Shown here: positions 25,651 to 34,150 of the stretch, piece by piece | Position numbering within the stretch: the stretch's first letter is position 1 | How the letters are laid out: each line of letters begins with the position of its first letter | Source of the DNA: Brachybacterium vulturis | Lineage (GTDB): Bacteria; Actinomycetota; Actinomycetes; Actinomycetales; Dermabacteraceae | NCBI RefSeq assembly: GCF_002407185.1 | Contig: NZ_CP023563.1 | Coordinates: 2,480,001-2,544,000, forward strand | Reading direction: 5' to 3' | DNA: 64,000 bases | Notes under the pieces: model-generated | What the model saw: the letters and a program-made list of their open reading frames with translations, nothing else | Told to the model about the DNA's origin: nothing | Database searches by the model: none | Translations under genes and position numbers: made by a program

Positions 25651-26250
25651 ATGCGCGCCCACTCCCGGCGACGGATTCTGTACGCCACCGGCCTCTTCGC
25701 CACCACCGGCTTGGTCACTGCCTGCGGCAGCACTGACACCGGCGATCGCTATCGCTCCGAGGAGGCCGGATACGTCTCCGGCAACGGTGTGACCACCGAG
25801 ATCGCTCCCGCCGATCGCTCAGAACCCGTCGAGTTCACCGGGACCAGCTACGACGGCGAACGATTCGACTCCACGGACCACTGGGGATCGGTGCTGGTGG
25901 TCAACGTCTGGTACGCCTCCTGCCCGCCATGCCGGGTGGAGGCACCGGACCTGCAGGCCATCCACGAGGAGTACGCCGACCAGGGCGTCTCGTTCATCGG
26001 GATCAACGTCCGTGATTCGGCAGGGCCCGCCGGGGCCTTCGAGGAGACCTACGGCATCACCTACCCCTCGCTGCCGGACTCTGACGCAGAGATCATGTAC
26101 CAGCTGCGGGGCCAAGTCGCGCCCAACGCGGTACCCACCACTCTCGTCCTCGACCACGATGGCCGCGCCGCAGGCCGAATCTCCGGAGCGATCGACCCCT
26201 CCATCCTGAGATCGATGCTCGACGCCGTTCTCGCCGAGGGAGCCGCGTGA
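25651..26250 (+). CDS. TlpA/ResA-like thioredoxin lipoprotein
   Basis: A 199-residue protein with a lipobox (LVTAC) and a thioredoxin-like domain holding CPPC (about residue 90). The family reduces extracytoplasmic disulfides, for example on apocytochrome c, with electrons from CcdA. GAAGGAG precedes the ATG, and the next gene overlaps it. It forms the reducing arm beside the DsbA/VKOR oxidising arm. Confidence 0.9.
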   Translation: MRAHSRRRILYATGLFATTGLVTACGSTDTGDRYRSEEAGYVSGNGVTTEIAPADRSEPVEFTGTSYDGERFDSTDHWGSVLVVNVWYASCPPCRVEAPDLQAIHEEYADQGVSFIGINVRDSAGPAGAFEETYGITYPSLPDSDAEIMYQLRGQVAPNAVPTTLVLDHDGRAAGRISGAIDPSILRSMLDAVLAEGAA

Positions 26251-27089
26251 GCGTCAATGGACTCGCGGAGACCTTCCAATCGATCGCCCTGTCCGGGTCT
26301 CTGCTCCTGGCCATCACCGTCGCCGCGATCGCTGGCCTGATCGCGTTCCTCTCACCGTGCGTGCTGCCCATCGTGCCGGGCTACCTCGGTTACGTCTCCG
26401 GGCTTGCCGGGCAAGGACTGAACCCCAGCAAGCTACCCCGGAAATCGCCTGAGAATACCGGGAAGGCGCGACGACCGAGAACCCTCTTCCGTGAGGGAAC
26501 TGGGAGAATGCTGGGTGGCAGCGTGCTGTTCGTCGCGGGCTTCGCGGTGGTATTCATGGCGCTGGGCGGATTCGCTGGCGCGGTGGGATACCTCCTTCAG
26601 GCGCACGCAGTCTGGATCAACCGAGTGGCCGGCGTGATCGTCATCGTGATGGGACTCATTTTCATGGGGGTATTCCCTCGATTGACAGGAAATTTCCAGG
26701 TGTCCAGGAGACGCCCTGATGCGGGCCTTCTTGGAGCGCCGCTGATGGGCTTCGTCTTCGGACTGAGCTGGACACCCTGCATCGGCCCGACCTACGCCGC
26801 GATCATCGCGCTCTCCCTCGATGCCGGCGCCGACGGAGGGTCAGCAGCTCGAGGCGCGACACTGGCCCTCGCGTACTCGCTCGGACTCGGCATCCCCTTC
26901 GTGCTCAGCGCCCTGCTGCTCGACAGAGCGATGGGTGTGAGCAGGGCACTTGCCCGCCATCGCCGACTCATCGGTGTCCTATCCGGAGCGCTGCTCATCG
27001 CGATCGGCCTACTGCTACTCACGGGAACGTGGGCCTCCTGGATGGATCAGCTCCAAGGCTCCATCGCCACCTTCCAGCCCATCGTGTGA
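26247..27089 (+). CDS. ccdA: CcdA/DsbD-type electron-transfer membrane protein
   Basis: A 280-residue protein with six hydrophobic segments and the conserved SPCVLPIVPGYLGYVSG and SWTPCIGPT motifs, whose cysteines carry electrons across the membrane to TlpA-like proteins. A basic insert of about 40 residues (KLPRKSPENTGKARRPRTLF) separates the first two helices. The GTG start overlaps the previous stop. It is the last gene of the metal and redox operon. Confidence 0.92.
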   Translation: MSVNGLAETFQSIALSGSLLLAITVAAIAGLIAFLSPCVLPIVPGYLGYVSGLAGQGLNPSKLPRKSPENTGKARRPRTLFREGTGRMLGGSVLFVAGFAVVFMALGGFAGAVGYLLQAHAVWINRVAGVIVIVMGLIFMGVFPRLTGNFQVSRRRPDAGLLGAPLMGFVFGLSWTPCIGPTYAAIIALSLDAGADGGSAARGATLALAYSLGLGIPFVLSALLLDRAMGVSRALARHRRLIGVLSGALLIAIGLLLLTGTWASWMDQLQGSIATFQPIV

Positions 27090-27432
27090 GCCTCACGCAA
27101 AACCCCTCCCCTGTCGACGCGCTCCCATGCGACCGACGAGGCACCACCGCCTCCACCCGGATTCGTGACGTCGGACCCATTGCGGCATCGGGGCTTGGTA
27201 AAGGAAAGGTATGTCCCTGAGGCCTATGCCGCGACGGGCTTCAAGAGAAGGTGAAGTCATCGGCCGTACTCGCTGATGACGGTATTCAGAGGCCGTCGCG
27301 GTCGGTACGTTGGTTCCACCGGTGACGAGGTATGAGAGTTTCTTCGCGATGCTTGCCCTGCTGTCGACGTTGCCACGACCAAATGCCAGACGACCCCGTG
27401 CATACACGCGGGGATATTCACGGAGAACATTC
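27090..27432. other. long leader before the NlpC/P60 gene
   Basis: About 340 bases without a gene. Long 5' leaders, often ydaO-type c-di-AMP riboswitches, precede similar wall hydrolase genes in actinobacteria. I do not see enough of that consensus here to call one. The stretch near 27196-27300 is the best place to look for structure. Confidence 0.4.
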
Positions 27433-28260
27433 ATGGCCACGAGCAATTCCCATCGCGCGGCCGGCCGCGCAGTCACCCCCCTTCGCCACAGCGGACGTGC
27501 CCTGCGCGGCACCGGCGGCGCCGCCGTCCTCGGCACCGTGCTCCTCGGCTCCGCCTTCGCCGGTGGTGCGGCCCAGGCAGCACCCGCAGCTCCCGCGACC
27601 GTGCCGTCCGCGGTCACGCAGGCCGCCGCACCCGTTGCTCCGGCTTCGGTGCAGGCTCTGTCGTCCTCCGAGAAGCTCCGCTGGGGATCCCAGGGGGCCT
27701 CGGTCGAGCAGCTCCAGTCCGCGCTGAACGATGAGGGATCCTCTCTTGCCGTCGACGGAAAGTTCGGCCCGCGCACCCATGGCGCGGTGAAGGATTACCA
27801 GCAGACCAACGGCCTGCAGGTCGATGGCGTGGTGGGCCCCGAGACGCGCGGCTCCCTGAACGGTTCGGCCCCCGGTGTCGGCGGTGGTGGTGCGTCGGTT
27901 CCTGCGCCCGCATCCTCCTCCAGCAGCACCGGGCAGGCGATCGTCGACGCCGCACGGACCCAGATGGGTGCCGCCTACTCCTGGGGCTCGAGCAACCCGG
28001 GCGTGAGCTTCGACTGCTCCGGCCTGACCCAGTACGCCTACAAGCAGGTCGGCATTGATCTTCCGCGCACCTCGGGCCAGCAGGTCGACGCCGGCACCCA
28101 GATCTCCAAGTCCGAGGCCCAGCCCGGCGACCTCGTCGTGTGGCCCGGCCACATGGGCATCTACGCCGGCGGCGACAAGGTCGTCGATGCAGGCCGCTCC
28201 CCCGGCGCCGTCACCGAGCGCACCATCTGGGGCAACCCCACCTTCGTCTCCTTCCGCTGA
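27433..28260 (+). CDS. secreted peptidoglycan-binding NlpC/P60 endopeptidase
   Basis: A 275-residue secreted protein: a signal peptide ending near AQAAPA, a peptidoglycan-binding domain at about 79-140 (WGSQGASVEQLQSALND, VDGKFGPRTHGAVKDYQ), a Ser/Gly linker, and an NlpC/P60 domain with catalytic Cys in FDCSGLTQYAY (about 193) and His in PGHMGIYAGG (about 239). It cleaves stem peptides in the cell wall. It looks like a chromosomal-type gene and may have travelled with the cargo or mark a secondary insertion boundary. Confidence 0.9.
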   Translation: MATSNSHRAAGRAVTPLRHSGRALRGTGGAAVLGTVLLGSAFAGGAAQAAPAAPATVPSAVTQAAAPVAPASVQALSSSEKLRWGSQGASVEQLQSALNDEGSSLAVDGKFGPRTHGAVKDYQQTNGLQVDGVVGPETRGSLNGSAPGVGGGGASVPAPASSSSSTGQAIVDAARTQMGAAYSWGSSNPGVSFDCSGLTQYAYKQVGIDLPRTSGQQVDAGTQISKSEAQPGDLVVWPGHMGIYAGGDKVVDAGRSPGAVTERTIWGNPTFVSFR

Positions 28261-28276
28261 GCCCAGCGACTACCGC

Positions 28277-28310
28277 GGCGCGCACCCCACCATCGAGTGG
28301 GGTGCGCGCC
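28277..28310. terminator. bidirectional hairpin terminator
   Basis: A 14-bp perfect stem (GGCGCGCACCCCAC and its complement) with a 6-nt loop, then GTCTTGTC. It separates the convergent NlpC/P60 and CDF genes. Confidence 0.82.
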
Positions 28311-28358
28311 GTCTTGTCGCTCTCGCCTGAGGTCAGGAGGCGATCGGATCCGTGGGCG

Positions 28359-29291
28359 CTAGGTGTGCAAGGGACGTTCGGATTCACCTCGATGCACGGA
28401 CGGGCTCTCCAGTTGGATCGTGGCGTGCTCGAACGCTATCGGGAAGTGCGTCCTGACGCAGACATGGACCTCTTCGAGGATCCGCAGTGCGTGGGCTGAT
28501 TCGAAGCACTCCTCCCCGACGACGACGTGCGCCGAGATGATCGGCAGATTGCTCCCGATCGCCGAGGCGTGCAGGTCGTGGACGTCCTGGACGTGGTCGA
28601 GCGCGAGGATGTGCTCTCGCACCTGATCGAGGTCCACACCCTTCGGGGTGTACTCCATGAGAATCCGCAGCGTCTCGGCCATGATGCGGAACGCGCGGGG
28701 CACGATCAGCGCGGCGATGAACAAACCGGCCAGTGCATCGGCCTGCTGGAACCCGGTCACCTGGATCACGATCGCGGCCGTGATCACGCCGAGCGAACCG
28801 AGAGCGTCATTGAGCACCTCGAGGAACGCGGCACGCATGTTCAGGCTCGAATCCTTGCCTCCGGCCAGGATGAGGATCGCGGCGATGTTCGCGACCAGCC
28901 CGATCACGCCGAAGATGAGCAGCTCACCCGAAGCGATCTCTGGGGGGTCCGTCAGTCGCGAGATGCCCTCGACGGCGGTGTAGGTGCCGACCACAATCAA
29001 GAGCGTGGCCTGAGCCAAGGCTGCCAGCACCTCGATGCGAGCGAACCCCCAGGTTCGGCCGCTGCTGGCCGGGCGCAGCATCATCGTCGCCGCGATCAGC
29101 GCGACCAGCAGACCGGAGGCGTCGACGAGGGCGTGCGCCGTGTCCGTGAGCAGGGCAAGACTGCCGGTGACGACGCTCCCGACTGCTTGTGCGAGCACGA
29201 TGACGGAGGTGATCGCGAAGGCGATGGCGAGTCGCGTTCGGGCGGTGCTCGACCCGTTGCCGCCGTGCGAGTGGTCGTGTCCTGAGCTCAT
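28359..29291 (-). CDS. CDF-family metal cation exporter
   Basis: A 310-residue cation diffusion facilitator with a His-rich start (SGHDHSHGG), six membrane helices and a cytoplasmic domain ending near HATIQLESP. The helix 2 site is HALVD. The helix 5 site reads EVLND where zinc-type members such as ZitB have HVLGD, so one histidine ligand is replaced by glutamate and the ion preference may differ. It overlaps the ArsR gene by one base (TGATG). Efflux of zinc, cadmium or cobalt is likely. Confidence 0.9.
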   Translation of the reverse strand: MSSGHDHSHGGNGSSTARTRLAIAFAITSVIVLAQAVGSVVTGSLALLTDTAHALVDASGLLVALIAATMMLRPASSGRTWGFARIEVLAALAQATLLIVVGTYTAVEGISRLTDPPEIASGELLIFGVIGLVANIAAILILAGGKDSSLNMRAAFLEVLNDALGSLGVITAAIVIQVTGFQQADALAGLFIAALIVPRAFRIMAETLRILMEYTPKGVDLDQVREHILALDHVQDVHDLHASAIGSNLPIISAHVVVGEECFESAHALRILEEVHVCVRTHFPIAFEHATIQLESPSVHRGESERPLHT

Positions 29292-29665
29292 CAGAGGTCC
29301 CCGTCCTCGAGGTTCTCGTGGTTGCGGTGGTTCTTCAGGGACAGTGTCGTCCCGGAGGTGTCGAGCAGATCGTCCGCCACCTCGAGCAGGTCCTTCAGTC
29401 GGGACAGATCGGCGAGGGCGAACCAGGATGCGCGGCCTTCGGTGCGTGCGGTGACCAGGCCGCAGTCGCGCAGGCACGAGAGATGCTTGCTGACGGTCGA
29501 CTGGGCAAGGTGCATGTGTTCGACAAGGTCGCGGACTCGGTGCTCACCGGTCGAGAGGTGCTGGAGGAGAGCCAAGCGTGTGGGTTCGGCGAGAGCGTGG
29601 AAGAGCGCGGCATGACTGTCTGCCACCTCGAACTGAGGCTCGGCCGGGATCGTATTGATCGTCAT
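29291..29665 (-). CDS. ArsR-family metal sensor
   Basis: A 124-residue winged-helix repressor (LFHALAEPTRLALLQHLS, LAQSTVSKHLSCLRDCGLV) with the conserved Cys-Leu-Arg-Asp-Cys segment and a His/Asn/Asp-rich C-terminus (NHRNHENLED) that may bind metal. It is translationally coupled to the CDF exporter and probably represses it. A perfect inverted repeat lies right next to its start codon. Confidence 0.88.
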   Translation of the reverse strand: MTINTIPAEPQFEVADSHAALFHALAEPTRLALLQHLSTGEHRVRDLVEHMHLAQSTVSKHLSCLRDCGLVTARTEGRASWFALADLSRLKDLLEVADDLLDTSGTTLSLKNHRNHENLEDGDL

Positions 29666-29667
29666 AT

Positions 29668-29682
29668 GGCGATGATATCGCC
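29668..29682. promoter_or_regulatory. probable ArsR operator
   Basis: GGCGAT-GAT-ATCGCC is a perfect 6-3-6 inverted repeat 2 nt upstream of the arsR start. Binding here would block its own promoter or translation start region. Confidence 0.65.
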
Positions 29683-29830
29683 GTTTGGGGTTCTGTAAAG
29701 GGATGGGCTGGACGAGTCGATCCTGGGAGATGAGCGAAGGGGTCGCTCGTGGCACGTCGCTACACTCGATGTGCCCCGGTCACGGGGACAAAACGGCCCG
29801 CGCGAGGGGTCACCCGAGGAGGAGAAATTC

Positions 29831-30496
29831 ATGACGGCGGACACGACTGCTGCTCGCAGAACCACCGGGGCGGCGGTGCGGATCATGCTGGCAAGCCTGG
29901 TCGGGCTGCTCGCCGCCGTGCTGATGCCGATGGCGGTGCCCACCCTGTTGCCCGCAGCATCGGCGCACGACACCTTGATCTCCTCGAGCCCGGCAACGGG
30001 CGAAAGCCTTGAGCAGGCTCCCGAGGCGCTCGAGCTCACCTACAGCGATGAGGTTCTCAACCTCTCTCCGGTCGTGCGACTGACCACCTCCGCCGGCGAG
30101 GAGATCTTCACCGAGACGCCCACCGTGTCCGGCAGCAAGGCCACGATCAACCTGCCGCCGCTGCCCGCCGATGACTACCAGGTCTTGTGGCGTGTCGTCT
30201 CCTCGGACGGTCATCCGATCGAGGGCACGGTCGACTTCACCGTCACGGTCGGTGCCGAGACCACGGCCGCAGCAGATTCTGGAGCGGTGGAGCCGACGGA
30301 GAGCGAGGAGCCGACCGCCGGGACGGACGAACCGAGCACGGAAGCCACCGCTGTCGAGCAGGCAGAGGCTCCGCAGAGTGAGGGCGGCCTGCCCCTCGGC
30401 CTGATCGTCGGCGGCCTCGCCCTGCTCCTGGTGCTCGCCGTCATCGGCGCGATCATCGTCCGCCTGCGCCGCAGCCCCGGTCACGGCACCGACTGA
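29831..30496 (+). CDS. copC: CopC-type copper-binding protein with membrane anchor
   Basis: A 221-residue secreted protein: signal sequence ending ...ASA, then mature His (HDTLISSSPATGE), a CopC beta-sandwich (ELTYSDEVLNLSP, VLWRVVSSDGHPIEGTV) that keeps both usual copper histidines, a Thr/Glu-rich linker and a C-terminal membrane helix with basic tail. CopC hands copper to CopD, whose gene converges with it. GAGGAG precedes the ATG. Confidence 0.88.
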   Translation: MTADTTAARRTTGAAVRIMLASLVGLLAAVLMPMAVPTLLPAASAHDTLISSSPATGESLEQAPEALELTYSDEVLNLSPVVRLTTSAGEEIFTETPTVSGSKATINLPPLPADDYQVLWRVVSSDGHPIEGTVDFTVTVGAETTAAADSGAVEPTESEEPTAGTDEPSTEATAVEQAEAPQSEGGLPLGLIVGGLALLLVLAVIGAIIVRLRRSPGHGTD

Positions 30497-30557
30497 CCCG
30501 CCTCACGACCTGACCACCAGCAACCCGCTGAGGGAGAAGTCGTCATGAAGGGTCGGG

Positions 30558-32534
30558 TCAAGGGGCTGAGCGAGCTCGCTGCCGCGCCTCAGCGTCACGA
30601 CCGGCCGAGAGACCTTCGCTGCATCGGTGTGAACGCGCGATCAGTGCGCCGTGCAGGACCGCCAGCACCAGCACCATCGCCAGCAGCATCCAGCCACCCA
30701 GCCGTTGATCCCCGAGCGCATCGGCACCCCAGGTCCGCCCCATGACCGCGAACCAGTCGAGCTCCACGACGGGGAGCGCCAGCACCAGCAGAAGCGCCAA
30801 CGCGGCAAGAATGCCGGCCCCGACGGCAAGTGCCATCCAGCGCTCCACTCCAGCGACCGTGCCACCGCCCAGCGCCCTGCCCTGGAACGGCAGCGCCACG
30901 GCAGCACCGGCCACCAGGACAGCTGTGAGGATGACCAGTCGGCCCGGCGCAGTATGCAATCCCGCACCGAGAGCCGGTGTCAGGTAGATCGCCGCGAATC
31001 CTGCCGAGCCGAGCAGCGCCAACACCGCCGGATGCGCAAGCCACTGACCCACGCGAGAGCCGGGCCTCCAGTCGACGATCTCGCGCAGACCCGCAGAACC
31101 ATCCGACCGAGGAGAGATCCGTTCCCGCACGAGGTCACCGAAACGACCGGCGACCAGCAGAGGCACTGCCACCAGAGCAAGCAGAGCGTGCTGGCCCAGG
31201 TGCACGGAGAACTGCACCGGCGCATACACGCCCGGTGCCCCACTCGTCACCCAGACGATGACCGCACACCCTGCGACCCACGCCAGCGTCCTGCCCACGG
31301 GCCAGGGACGCGCGCCCGTGCCCGTCACAGGGCGGCGCATCCTCACCCAGAGGTAGATGACAGCGAGACCGAGGGCCAGTGCCATTCCGGCGACGTCCAC
31401 ACGCCAGGTCGTCAGCAGCGTCGTCAGCTCAGGCGGAGCGGGCAGGGGGTAGTCGGTCAGCGCCTCAGCCGTCGAGGCGACCGGTTCGGGCTCGTCCGGC
31501 ACCGGAGGCGCCGTGTTCGACAGCGCGGCACCGAGTCCGGTCGCCGCGGCGATCAGGAAGACTTCCCCCGCGGCGAGCCACAGGAAATCTCTCCGGCGAT
31601 CCGAGGCGCGCAACCGGACCAGCACCCGTCGGCGCTGCCACCAGCCCGCGCCACCCAGCAGCACCAGCAGCACCGTCTTCAGCACGAGGATCCAGCCGTA
31701 CGCCGTGGTCACGAGATCCAGAGGCGCGGAGAGGCGGACCAGGGCAGAGGCGATCCCGCTGGCGGCCAACGCTCCGTAACAGGCAAGCGCCAGGACACTG
31801 AACCGTTCGGCGGCATCCGTGAGTCGTGCTCCGAGCCGCCCCACGAGCAGCAAGAGCAGCGCCAGGCCGCCGAGCCACACTCCGGCAGCCACGAGGTGCA
31901 CGATCATCGCGCTCGTGGCCGCTTCGTGAGAGGTCTGCCCCGCGGCATGCCCCGTCATCGACTTCGTCACCAACGTCGCGAACACCAGGCTCAGCGCGAT
32001 CAGGAGTCCCGTGCGGGACCTCACGACGATCAGCATCGTCGAGGCAGCAGCGACGAACACCGCGCCGGCGAGCTGGTACTGACCGAGCTCGAGCCGGGTG
32101 ATGTACATCAGGAGATCGGAGCCAAAGCGCGGAGAGAAGGGCGCCTGGCCCGCCGCCAGGGCGTAGCCAAGGACCATCCGGACGACCAGCAGCATCGACC
32201 ACACCATTGCCAGACCCATGCCGATGTCGAGCGCTCGCTCGTACGCCGGATGAAACCGAGACACGGTAGCGCGATCCTGATCAGCCTCCGAAGCGGATGG
32301 CCCCGTACGGCGGGGCAGCACGACGAGCGCCAGCACGAGGCACGCCACGGTGGCGGCACCGACCAGATCACCGAGGGCATCGACGATCGGCAATCCCCAC
32401 CGCACCACCGGGCCGGCATCGATCAGCTCCATCGAGACCGGAGCTCCCGCCATGGCGGCCGCGATCACCGTCCACAGCAGAGCCCACGGCGCCGCAGCAC
32501 CCACGACGAGAATCCTGGTGCGCGTCGAGGTCAC
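30558..32534 (-). CDS. CopD / CtaG fusion membrane protein
   Basis: A 658-residue polytopic protein. The N-terminal half is CopD-like (copper import partner of CopC). The C-terminal half is a caa3 oxidase assembly (CtaG) domain (QFSVHLGQHALLALVAVPLLVAG). This fusion is common in actinobacteria and links copper uptake to oxidase metallation. The GTG start is supported by the open frame. It faces copC across 60 nt. Confidence 0.9.
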   Translation of the reverse strand: MTSTRTRILVVGAAAPWALLWTVIAAAMAGAPVSMELIDAGPVVRWGLPIVDALGDLVGAATVACLVLALVVLPRRTGPSASEADQDRATVSRFHPAYERALDIGMGLAMVWSMLLVVRMVLGYALAAGQAPFSPRFGSDLLMYITRLELGQYQLAGAVFVAAASTMLIVVRSRTGLLIALSLVFATLVTKSMTGHAAGQTSHEAATSAMIVHLVAAGVWLGGLALLLLLVGRLGARLTDAAERFSVLALACYGALAASGIASALVRLSAPLDLVTTAYGWILVLKTVLLVLLGGAGWWQRRRVLVRLRASDRRRDFLWLAAGEVFLIAAATGLGAALSNTAPPVPDEPEPVASTAEALTDYPLPAPPELTTLLTTWRVDVAGMALALGLAVIYLWVRMRRPVTGTGARPWPVGRTLAWVAGCAVIVWVTSGAPGVYAPVQFSVHLGQHALLALVAVPLLVAGRFGDLVRERISPRSDGSAGLREIVDWRPGSRVGQWLAHPAVLALLGSAGFAAIYLTPALGAGLHTAPGRLVILTAVLVAGAAVALPFQGRALGGGTVAGVERWMALAVGAGILAALALLLVLALPVVELDWFAVMGRTWGADALGDQRLGGWMLLAMVLVLAVLHGALIARSHRCSEGLSAGRDAEARQRARSAP

Positions 32535-32905
32535 CAGGTCGCCCCGCAGCGAATCGCGGCGACCGCTGCGCGGACCGGCGAGATGACCGTCTCGGCGCCG
32601 TTGTCTGCCATTCCGTTCGCCGCACGGGAAGCCCCCCGGTGCGCACCGATCATCAACATGCTGTCCAGTCTCCCGTTCACCGTTGCGCCAGTTGGTCCAC
32701 TAGCCCCGGTCAGACTAGCCAGCGACCGGTGCGCCCTTGAACTCAGACGCGCTGATCATGAGCAAGCCCTCCCCGTTGAACGGCGGAAACTCGTCGGGGC
32801 TCAGATCCGGTCCACGCTCAGACGATGCCGACGTGACGAAGTGTCGCGAGCCCAGGATCCGAGACTGATCTGTCGAGCCCGGGACCTGTGTTCGCTTCGG
32901 CTGGG
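32535..32905. other. gene-free gap with possible remnant
   Basis: I see no intact gene. A minus-strand stretch ending at about 32716 (MISASEFKGAPVAG, then stop) looks like the tail of a lost protein, and flanking sequence is scrambled. It suggests past rearrangement between the copper and cadmium modules. Confidence 0.4.
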
Positions 32906-33508
32906 TCAAAGGCCGAAGGCTCCGCCGCTGACGAGGATGACGATGCCGAGGCCGATGAGAACGATGGGGAAGAGGATGTGCTCCCAACGTTCGAGGACTT
33001 CGGCGATCGGTGGGCGGGTGGCGACGAACTTGGCCAGCACCACCAGGACCGCGACGAGCGCGAGAAAGACGATGCAGTAAGCGACCACTGCGAGAGGCTC
33101 CACGCTCAGGAAGACCGGGGTGTAGACACCGATGTTGTCACCGCCGTTGGCAAGGGTGACGCCTGCGACGGTCCACACGCCGACCTTCTTGCCGGCAACC
33201 TTGGCGTCGTCATCATCGTCGTCATCGTCTCCGCGCCATGCCTGCCACGCGGCCCAGAGGCCGAGGCCCAGAGGGATGAGGCCGAAGTACGGGATGGCTG
33301 CCGATGGGAGGAACGCTCCGGCGCCGATGGTCACCAGGACCGCGGCACCGAGGATGCCGGCGAACCCGAGGTACTGCCCGGCCAGAATGCGGGCGGTGGT
33401 GCCGCGCTGGCCCGCACCTCGGGCGAAAAAGAGGGAGAGCACGATGATGTCGTCGATGTTGGTCGCTATGAACAGGCCGATCGCCTGCAGGACGGAGGCG
33501 AGGATCAT
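32906..33508 (-). CDS. cadD: CadD-family cadmium resistance transporter
   Basis: A 200-residue membrane protein with five or six helices. ATNIDDIIVLSLFFA and LANGGDNIGVYTPVF are the acidic signature motifs of the CadD family. A run of eight aspartates sits in the cytoplasmic loop after helix 3 (WRGDDDDDDDDAKVAG) and may collect metal. It overlaps the sensor gene by 4 nt. Confidence 0.92.
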   Translation of the reverse strand: MILASVLQAIGLFIATNIDDIIVLSLFFARGAGQRGTTARILAGQYLGFAGILGAAVLVTIGAGAFLPSAAIPYFGLIPLGLGLWAAWQAWRGDDDDDDDDAKVAGKKVGVWTVAGVTLANGGDNIGVYTPVFLSVEPLAVVAYCIVFLALVAVLVVLAKFVATRPPIAEVLERWEHILFPIVLIGLGIVILVSGGAFGL

Positions 33509-33864
33509 GCGCCCTCACCTGCTGCATCGCATCCGGGAACAGAGCAGGCGGAATCGACGCACGGAGCGTGCTCGTCCACCGCGAGGGTGGCATCGACCAG
33601 TGCTGTCAGAGCCTGCGCCAGATGGGAATCGGCAATCTCATACCGTGTCCGACGACCCTCGAGCTCGGCGACCACGATCCCGCAGTCCCGAAGGCACGCA
33701 AGGTGATTGGACACGTTGGGGCGCGTCAGATCCAGATCTCGGGCCAGTTCCGCCGGGTAAGCGGGATGGTCGAGCAGAGTCAGGATGATCCGGGATCGAG
33801 TGGGGTCGGCCAGTGCGCGACCCAGGCGGTTCATCACGTCGAGACGTGAAGCAATAGTCAGCAT
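33505..33864 (-). CDS. CmtR-like ArsR-family cadmium sensor
   Basis: A 119-residue paralogue of the sensor at 21912 (SRLDVMNRLGRALADPTRSRI, TRPNVSNHLACLRDCGIVV), with C-terminal cysteines (HAPCVDSACSVPGCD). The leader before its ATG, with the TTCAG and CTGAC arms around the start codon, matches that of the 21912 gene. Both may therefore bind each other's operator. It is co-transcribed with cadD. Confidence 0.88.
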   Translation of the reverse strand: MLTIASRLDVMNRLGRALADPTRSRIILTLLDHPAYPAELARDLDLTRPNVSNHLACLRDCGIVVAELEGRRTRYEIADSHLAQALTALVDATLAVDEHAPCVDSACSVPGCDAAGEGA

Positions 33865-34002
33865 GGACTGAACTATATACCGAGCACTGAACAGTGTGTC
33901 GACAGCGACCAGATGATCCCGAACTCTCTCCCCCGACATTCGAGGCCTCGTTCCGCAGCGCTGACCGTCATGGGCGCCGGCGAGCATTCGGCCGTGTCCT
34001 GT

Positions 34003-34059
34003 CCTGGCGACGACTTCGTGGTCACCAAGCTTGATCGGTTGATCCAGGAAGGAACCCCT
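34003..34059 (+). pseudogene. serine resolvase scrap
   Basis: In one frame this stretch reads PGDDFVVTKLDRLIQEGT. It matches the GDxLVVTKLDRLxR segment of Tn3-type serine resolvases, with no gene body on either side. It is a scar of a transposon that probably carried part of the metal cargo. Confidence 0.6.
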
Positions 34060-34150
34060 TCGAAGTACCCCCGACACTCGGCGACACCGCGTCCGTGGTG
34101 CTCACCTCGAGCACCAAGGAAGCCTGACCGTTCGAGTTCCCCTAGCAGCT

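Noticed and set aside
27090..27432. c-di-AMP (ydaO) riboswitch before the NlpC/P60 gene
   Set aside because: The context is right but the conserved core sequence could not be recognised by eye; a covariance-model search would decide.
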